Positions 5,707-9,418 of a stretch of DNA of 9,418 nucleotides are shown in pieces. Source of the stretch: Actinomycetes bacterium (GTDB lineage Bacteria; Actinomycetota; Acidimicrobiia; Acidimicrobiales; Palsa-688); assembly GCA_021816565.1 (NCBI GenBank), contig JAKAXN010000164.1, forward strand, positions 1 through 9,418. The letters run 5' to 3'. The position numbers and the translations under genes are program-made. Position 1 is the first letter of the stretch. Each line of letters starts with the position of its first letter. The notes under the pieces were generated by a model. That model was not told the origin of the DNA, made no database searches, and was given only the letters and a program-made list of their open reading frames with translations.

Positions 5707-7020
5707 TCAGCCGCTCTCGAGCATGAGCCGGCGGGCCGTGGCCGAGTCGTCGAAGCGCAGCAACTTCACCAGGTGCACGACCGTACCCCGCTCCGGCTCG
5801 GACTCGAAGCGCACCTGGTCCACCAGGGCGTGCATGAGGGCCACCCCCCGCCCGTGTTCGGCGTTGGCGTCGGACATGGACGGCAGGCTGAGAGCAGCGT
5901 GGTCGAAGCCGCGTCCCACGTCGACCACCCGGATGTGGCACGACTCCGCGCCGATGGCCACGGTGACGTCGTAGGCATCACCGGGCCCGGAGTGGTTGAT
6001 CACGTTGGCGCACGCCTCCGTGACCGCCAGCTCCACCGCGTCGGCGTCCTCGGTGATCACGCCCACCTCCTTCATGGCGGAGCGGATCAGGTGGCGGGTG
6101 ACCGGGACGCTCAGCCGGTCACGGGGCAGCTGCAGCGACAGGCTGACCTGGAAGCTGCGGGACCCCTTGGCCGGGGGCCTCTCCTCGGCGGCCTGCGGCC
6201 AGGAGTACCGGTGCGAGACCGGGCTCGGCTGGGCGTCGGTCATGTCGATGACCAGGCGGCACTCGTGGTCCCCGGCGGCCAGGCTCTCCACCACGTTGAC
6301 CTCGGCGTGGCCCGACGCCCGGGCGGCCAGGCCGCCGGCCAGCGCGGAGGTGAGGCGGCACATGGCCGGCGCGGTGGAGCCGAAGGGGCAGCGGCCGTTG
6401 CGGACCACCGCCGTTCCCCCGTCGGCCGACAGCACCTCGAACTCGGCGCCCAGGCCCTCCTCGGTCTCGGCCAGCGCCCGGGCCAGCTCCGCGGCGTCGC
6501 GCGCCGGGCCCCGGCGGCGGATCTCCCGCTCGGCCAGGGTGGCCCCGGCGCGGGCCGCGGCCTCCTCCAGACTGCGCCCGGAGGCGATCTCCGACCCGAT
6601 CAGGCCGAGAAGGTGCGCCGGGCGGTCGTCGGGTAGCAACTCCGGGTCCGCCGGGCCGGGATCGATATCGCGCTCCGCGATCCGGGCCACCCGCAGGGCC
6701 ACGCTGACCCCTTCGTCGTCGCCGTGGTCGGAGATCAGTCCCGCTGCCACTTCATGGGCCCGCGTCAGCCCGGGCCCCGCCGGGGTGCCGGGCAGCGGTC
6801 CGTCCCGCAGGGAGCGGATCTGGAGTCGGCCCTCCTGCTCCTCCCACTCGAGCGAGACCCACATGGGCCCGGGTGGGAGACCGTCCAGGCCCCGGCGGAT
6901 CAGGGGCCGGGCCAGTTCGACCACCACGGGCTCACTGGAGTGACGATCCAGATGGGCGCAGATCTCCTCCTCCAACGAGGCGGGAGCCCCCGGTGTGCGG
7001 GTGTCCACGCACCATTCCAT
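5707..7020 (-). CDS. Sensor-linked RsbW-type ATPase (COG2345/MetOD1-like domain + HATPase_c_2)
   Basis: This 437-aa soluble protein has three parts. Residues 1-~115 are unrecognised. Residues ~135-262 resemble the ligand- or metal-sensing C-terminal half of COG2345 ArsR-like regulators (MetOD1/V4R-like): a helical stretch leads to NGRCPFG (208-214), with C221 and C254 in DHECRLVI. Residues ~292-420 are an anti-sigma-factor-type ATPase with N-box ELAVTEACANVINHSG (330-345), G1 box VVDVGRGFD (365-373) and G2 region EHGRGVALMHALVDQV (388-403). Such ATPases usually bind or phosphorylate an anti-anti-sigma partner or a sigma factor; none is visible here. The cysteines could bind a metal or Fe-S cluster, which is inference. 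The ATG at 7020-7018 has no clear ribosome-binding site. It is divergent from the coiled-coil gene at 7165 and on the same strand as fabD, 161 bp upstream of it. Confidence 0.88.
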   Translation of the reverse strand: MEWCVDTRTPGAPASLEEEICAHLDRHSSEPVVVELARPLIRRGLDGLPPGPMWVSLEWEEQEGRLQIRSLRDGPLPGTPAGPGLTRAHEVAAGLISDHGDDEGVSVALRVARIAERDIDPGPADPELLPDDRPAHLLGLIGSEIASGRSLEEAAARAGATLAEREIRRRGPARDAAELARALAETEEGLGAEFEVLSADGGTAVVRNGRCPFGSTAPAMCRLTSALAGGLAARASGHAEVNVVESLAAGDHECRLVIDMTDAQPSPVSHRYSWPQAAEERPPAKGSRSFQVSLSLQLPRDRLSVPVTRHLIRSAMKEVGVITEDADAVELAVTEACANVINHSGPGDAYDVTVAIGAESCHIRVVDVGRGFDHAALSLPSMSDANAEHGRGVALMHALVDQVRFESEPERGTVVHLVKLLRFDDSATARRLMLESG

Positions 7021-7086
7021 GGCAGGGTTCTTACCGCGAAAGCGAATTTTTGATGCCTCCGGCGGATCCTGGATGGCCGGGCCTGT

Positions 7087-7102
7087 CCGGGACGGGTCCC
7101 GG
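7087..7102. promoter_or_regulatory. Operator-like palindrome in the divergent spacer
   Basis: CCGGGAC-GG-GTCCCGG is a perfect 7-bp inverted repeat. A related palindrome follows at 7114-7124, and the shared CGGGTCCCGG recurs at a 22-bp distance, about two helical turns. It lies between the divergent ATPase and coiled-coil genes and could bind a regulator of either. GC-rich background raises the odds of chance palindromes. Confidence 0.35.
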
Positions 7103-7113
7103 GGGCCGGCGAT

Positions 7114-7124
7114 CCGGGTCCCGG
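7114..7124. promoter_or_regulatory. Second operator-like palindrome (CCGGGTCCCGG)
   Basis: This 11-bp palindrome has a central T and shares ten bases with the site at 7093-7102. It lies 27-37 bp upstream of the TAGCTT box of the gene at 7165, where a bound protein could overlap a -35 region. Confidence 0.35.
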
Positions 7125-7150
7125 TGGCGGTCCCCCGGCCGCCGGGTCGC

Positions 7151-7156
7151 TAGCTT
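7151..7156 (+). promoter_or_regulatory. Candidate -10 box (TAGCTT) of the coiled-coil gene
   Basis: TAGCTT lies 8 nt before the ATG at 7165. GAGG at 7158-7161 is only 3 nt from the start, too close for a normal ribosome-binding site, so a leaderless or near-leaderless transcript is plausible. Confidence 0.35.
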
Positions 7157-7164
7157 CGAGGTCG

Positions 7165-7977
7165 ATGACCGCCGCTTTTGCCACCGCCCTGGCCGTCGCC
7201 GTGATCGCCCTCGTGGCCCTGGCTGTCAGCGTCCGACGCAGCTCGCAGACGGTCTCGCGCCAGCGGCGGGAGACCGAGGGGGCCTCCGAGGAGCTGGCCC
7301 GTACCCGCCGCGAGGCCGACGAGGCCCGCCGGTCAGCCGAGCAGGCCGGGGTGGAGCTGGACCGGGCCCGGGCCGAGGCCACGGCGGCGCGGGCTTCGGC
7401 CGACGACGCCGAGAAGCGACTGGCGGAGGCCGACAGCCGGGCGGAGCAGCTGCAGGCGGAGATCATCCGGGCCGAGGCCGCCGCCGCGGACCGGCGGGTG
7501 TCGGCCGTGGTGACCCCTGGCGCCGGTGCGGTGCTGTGGCAGCTGGAGCGGATCCGCTGCGAGCGGGAGTGGTCCGAGGTCGTCGGCCCCGGGGTGCCGC
7601 TGCCGGTCGAGTGGGACGAGACCCTCGGCGCGGTGCTGGCCACGGAGATGGCCATCGTCCGGGAGGTCATCGGCACCCCGGGCCGGGTCGACTCGTCCGG
7701 CCCGCTGGCCTTGTCGGACCTGCCCCACGCCGCGGCCACCGTCCGTCTCGGGGTCGAGCTGGTCCGGGCCATGGCCCGCGCCGGTGAGGACATGGTGGTG
7801 ACCGTGTCGCCCGATGCGGTGACGGTGCACCAGCGGGTGCTGGGTCCGTCCGAGTCCGAGAGCCTGGGCCAACTCCGCCGGTTGGCCCTGGCCGCCGGGT
7901 CGGAGCTCGCCGTGGAAGGCGGCGACGAGGATCTCCTGGCCCGTCTGACCCTGCCCCTGGCCGGCAAGCCGGCCTAG
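7165..7977 (+). CDS. Membrane-anchored coiled-coil protein with degenerate GHKL-like C-terminus
   Basis: I do not recognise a named family for this 270-aa protein. Residues 4-22 form one hydrophobic segment followed by RR, predicting an N-terminal membrane anchor with the rest in the cytoplasm. Residues ~28-110 are a long Ala/Glu/Arg heptad-rich coiled coil. A globular part (~112-270) contains VLWQLERIRCEREWSEVVGPG (123-143). It ends with QLRRLALAAGSELAVEG (236-252) and RLTLPL (260-265). This ending resembles the last helix and strands of histidine-kinase-type ATPase domains, but the N-box asparagine and the DxGxG and GxG motifs are missing. It may be a catalytically dead dimerising or scaffold module. 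It is divergent from the RsbW-type ATPase gene, which hints at a shared signalling role. The start is chosen for the hydrophobic N-terminus. Confidence 0.85.
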   Translation: MTAAFATALAVAVIALVALAVSVRRSSQTVSRQRRETEGASEELARTRREADEARRSAEQAGVELDRARAEATAARASADDAEKRLAEADSRAEQLQAEIIRAEAAAADRRVSAVVTPGAGAVLWQLERIRCEREWSEVVGPGVPLPVEWDETLGAVLATEMAIVREVIGTPGRVDSSGPLALSDLPHAAATVRLGVELVRAMARAGEDMVVTVSPDAVTVHQRVLGPSESESLGQLRRLALAAGSELAVEGGDEDLLARLTLPLAGKPA

Positions 7978-8003
7978 ACCGGTGCAAGCCGGCCTGGACC
8001 GGT
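7964..8003 (+). repeat. Tandem 20-bp duplication across the stop codon
   Basis: Two adjacent 20-bp units, GCAAGCCGGCCTAGACCGGT (7964-7983) and its copy (7984-8003), differ at one base. The first carries the TAG stop of the coiled-coil gene; in the second the same place is TGG. A slippage duplication at the gene end is the simplest explanation. Confidence 0.85.
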
Positions 8004-8011
8004 CGGCCGGC
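7988..8011 (+). terminator. Strong GC hairpin after the coiled-coil gene
   Basis: GCCGGCC (7988-7994) and GGCCGGC (8005-8011) form a perfect 7-bp stem with a 10-nt loop, starting 11 bp past the stop. No T-run follows. It is built partly from the second copy of the 20-bp duplication. Confidence 0.4.
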
Positions 8012-8046
8012 GCGGACCCGGCCCGGTCGGCGAAGCGGTGGGAGGC

Positions 8047-8052
8047 TAGGCT
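8047..8052 (+). promoter_or_regulatory. Possible -10 box (TAGGCT) of the tRNA-Leu gene
   Basis: TAGGCT lies 24 bp before the mature tRNA 5' end, a fitting distance for a short precursor leader. No -35 match is seen 16-18 bp upstream. Confidence 0.25.
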
Positions 8053-8076
8053 CCGGGTCCGCTGGTGACAGTGCCC

Positions 8077-8160
8077 GCCCGGATGGCGGAATAGGCAGAC
8101 GCGATGGTCTCAAACACCATTGGCCGCAAGGCCGTGCGGGTTCGATTCCCGCTCCGGGCA
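8077..8160 (+). tRNA. tRNA-Leu (anticodon CAA)
   Basis: The full cloverleaf folds. Acceptor GCCCGGA pairs with TCCGGGC, followed by discriminator A at 8160. The D stem is GCG/CGC. The anticodon stem is ATGGT/ACCAT around loop CTCAAAC, giving anticodon CAA, which reads UUG. A long type II variable arm (GGCC-GCAA-GGCC) is as expected for leucine. The T arm is GCGGG-TTCGATT-CCCGC. The 3' CCA is not encoded (CCT follows). It is 84 nt, intact, and apparently the insertion target of the adjacent integrase-bearing element. Confidence 0.97.
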
Positions 8161-8231
8161 CCTCGCCATTCGGGCGTTTCCGCAGCTCACGGGCTTGGGT
8201 CGCCCTGGGAAATGACATGAAGTGCAGGCCG

Positions 8232-8249
8232 TGATCACGGTTTGATCAC
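8232..8249. repeat. Paired TGATCAC repeats at the integrase 3' end
   Basis: TGATCAC occurs at 8232-8238 and 8243-8249 with an 11-bp period, about one helical turn. Each contains the palindrome TGATCA; the second includes the integrase stop codon. They lie 72 bp from the tRNA and could be protein-binding (arm-type) sites. Confidence 0.4.
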
Positions 8250-9418
8250 AACACTTCGTCGACCATGGCGGCGACAGCAGCGGCAGCCTGCGAATCCGCA
8301 TCCTCGAACAGATGGCCGTAACGGTCCTGAGTGAAAGCGGCGGACGCATGGCCGAGCCGCTTGGCGATCTTGAGCGGCTGCTGCTTCGCGGCAATCAGGT
8401 GGGCGACGTGCGAATGGCGGAGGTCATGGAAGCGGATCCGCTTGAGTCCGAGCCTGGCCACCCGGCGTTCGAAGACCTTGGCGACGGACTCGGGGTCCAG
8501 CGGGCGGCCCGCCGGGTTCGTGAACACGAGATCGTGATCGTTCGACCACCCAGCGCCGACGAACAGGCGCTGTTCAGCCTGGCGCTTGCGCTGGGAACGC
8601 AGCGCCGACACCGTCGTGGGGTCGATGTCGATGGACCGTCGGCCGTGGTCGGTCTTCGTGCGTTCCGAGAACACCAATCCACCGTTCGCTGCTCCAGGAG
8701 AACGGACCACGTTGAGCTGCTGGCGCACCTCGATACGCGCCGCGTCCAAGTCGACGTCGCACCAACGCAGTCCGCACACCTCGCCACGGCGCATACCGGT
8801 CATGGCGGCCACCCGGAACAGTGGCCCTAAGGGCTCCTCTGCCGTCGCGGTGAGAAAGGTGCGAAGTTCGGCCGGGGTCCACCAAGCTGCCTCGGGGGGG
8901 CGGGTGGATTTCGGCGACGGTGCGCTGGCGTAGTCGGCGACGTTGCGGGCGAGGATCCCCTTCCGGACGGCATCTGACAGGGCCCTGTGCAGTACCGAGT
9001 GGATGTAGAACACCGACCGTTTCGACAGCGGGCCGCGCTTCTGCCTACGCCCTGACACAAGCAGCTGCGAGTACAGCTGGTCGAGGTCGAGCGGGGTGAT
9101 GCTGTCGAGCCGCCGGCCTCCGAGGACGGGGATCACGTAGTTCATGTTCCTCCGGTAGCCGTCAACAGTCGAGGGCCGCAGGCCGGTCGTCGGCAGGCCT
9201 GCTACCCACTGCTCGAGGTAATCCTTGACCGTCAGGCGGACTGGGGCGACGTAGCGGTTCGTACGGCCCTGGTCCCTGATCTTGTCCAGCTCTTCCTGAG
9301 CCAGTCTCTTGGTGGCGAACCCCCGCCTGTAGACCTGGCGGCGCTTGCCACCTGGTCCCGGTCCGACATCTACCACGAAGAACCACGTCCCGGTCTTGGG
9401 ATCCTTCCGGGGGGCGGC
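8246..9418 (-). CDS. Tyrosine recombinase/phage-type integrase (5' end outside window)
   Basis: 390 residues are visible and the frame is open to the window edge, so the true start lies beyond 9418; a GTG at 9376 is in frame but too late. The first residues (RKDPKTGTWFFVVD, then GKRRQVYRRGFATKRLA) form the small three-strand arm-binding domain of lambda-like integrases. A SAM-like core-binding domain follows (about residues 60-160: TVKDYLEQW, LRPSTVDGYRRNM). The catalytic domain is intact (numbered from the first visible residue): R210 in TGMRRGEVCGL, K255 in RTKTDHGRR, H331 and R334 in FHDLRHSH, H357 in LGHAS and nucleophile Y367 in QDRYGHLF. It cuts and rejoins DNA at attachment sites. Codon use is less GC-biased than its neighbours, as expected of acquired DNA. 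Its 3' end faces tRNA-Leu. Confidence 0.95.
   Translation of the reverse strand, partial: AAPRKDPKTGTWFFVVDVGPGPGGKRRQVYRRGFATKRLAQEELDKIRDQGRTNRYVAPVRLTVKDYLEQWVAGLPTTGLRPSTVDGYRRNMNYVIPVLGGRRLDSITPLDLDQLYSQLLVSGRRQKRGPLSKRSVFYIHSVLHRALSDAVRKGILARNVADYASAPSPKSTRPPEAAWWTPAELRTFLTATAEEPLGPLFRVAAMTGMRRGEVCGLRWCDVDLDAARIEVRQQLNVVRSPGAANGGLVFSERTKTDHGRRSIDIDPTTVSALRSQRKRQAEQRLFVGAGWSNDHDLVFTNPAGRPLDPESVAKVFERRVARLGLKRIRFHDLRHSHVAHLIAAKQQPLKIAKRLGHASAAFTQDRYGHLFEDADSQAAAAVAAMVDEVL

Larger units (their letters stand above)
8161..9418. mobile_element. Left end of a tRNA-Leu-associated integrative element (partial)
   Basis: A tyrosine integrase gene begins 85 bp past the tRNA 3' end and reads towards it, the standard layout of integrated elements that use a tRNA 3' end as attachment site. 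Sequence from about 8200 on is less GC-rich: by my count 37 of 60 G/C at 8281-8340, against 51 of 60 at 4081-4140 in the fab operon. The attachment core probably lies in the T-arm/acceptor part of the tRNA (about 8139-8160) but cannot be fixed without the other end. Type of element (prophage, plasmid-like, island) is not visible. Confidence 0.65.

Noticed and set aside
6900..7967. 355-codon minus-strand frame opposite the coiled-coil gene
   Set aside because: Ser/Arg/Ala-rich shadow frame. The plus strand has a membrane segment, heptads and normal codon bias, and this frame would also overlap the ATPase start.
9374..9376. GTG at 9376 as the integrase start
   Set aside because: The frame stays open to the edge and the 14 upstream codons (ending GTWFF) complete the conserved first strand of the arm-binding domain, so the start is outside.
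1..9418. CRISPR array, rRNA, insertion-sequence ends or replication origin
   Set aside because: No regularly spaced repeats, rRNA-like segments, transposase genes with terminal repeats or clustered DnaA boxes were seen on either strand.

Overview
The window is very GC-rich, with most third codon positions G or C and long spurious antisense frames. Its fatty-acid cluster has the order fabD-fabH-acpP-fabF, which is known from Streptomyces and relatives. This points to a high-GC actinobacterium; an Acidimicrobiia-like or uncultured soil/aquatic lineage is my guess, not something the sequence proves.

Layout. Positions 1-234 (-) hold the N-terminal 78 codons of a protein cut by the window edge, possibly an ABC1/UbiB-type kinase. 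A 54-bp divergent spacer with two back-to-back TANNNT promoters, apparently leaderless, separates it from a YhdH/AcuI-type medium-chain reductase (289-1281, +). This converges on a bcp-type peroxiredoxin (1286-1747, -). Next comes the type II fatty-acid synthase operon, read right to left: fabD (4340-5545), fabH (3360-4343), acpP (2999-3238) and fabF (1782-2999). fabD/fabH and acpP/fabF overlap at stop/start, implying translational coupling. A 121-bp gap with its own promoter-like box and a palindrome sets acpP apart. FabD loads malonyl groups onto ACP, FabH makes the first condensation and FabF elongates. The FabD here carries an unusual C-terminal extension resembling a biotinyl/lipoyl swinging domain without the biotinylated lysine.

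Upstream of the fab promoter region lies a 437-aa protein (5707-7020, -) that joins a COG2345/MetOD1-like sensory domain to an RsbW-type ATPase. Divergent from it is a membrane-anchored coiled-coil protein (7165-7977, +) whose C-terminus looks like a decayed GHKL ATPase domain. Together they suggest a signalling locus. Its 3' end carries a tandem 20-bp duplication spanning the stop codon.

The right end is a mobile-element boundary: an intact tRNA-Leu(CAA) (8077-8160, +), then a tyrosine integrase (8246-9418, -) that is open to the window edge and visibly less GC-rich than the rest. The integrase 3' end faces the tRNA 3' end, the usual arrangement for tRNA-targeting integrative elements or prophages. 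The body of the element lies beyond 9418.
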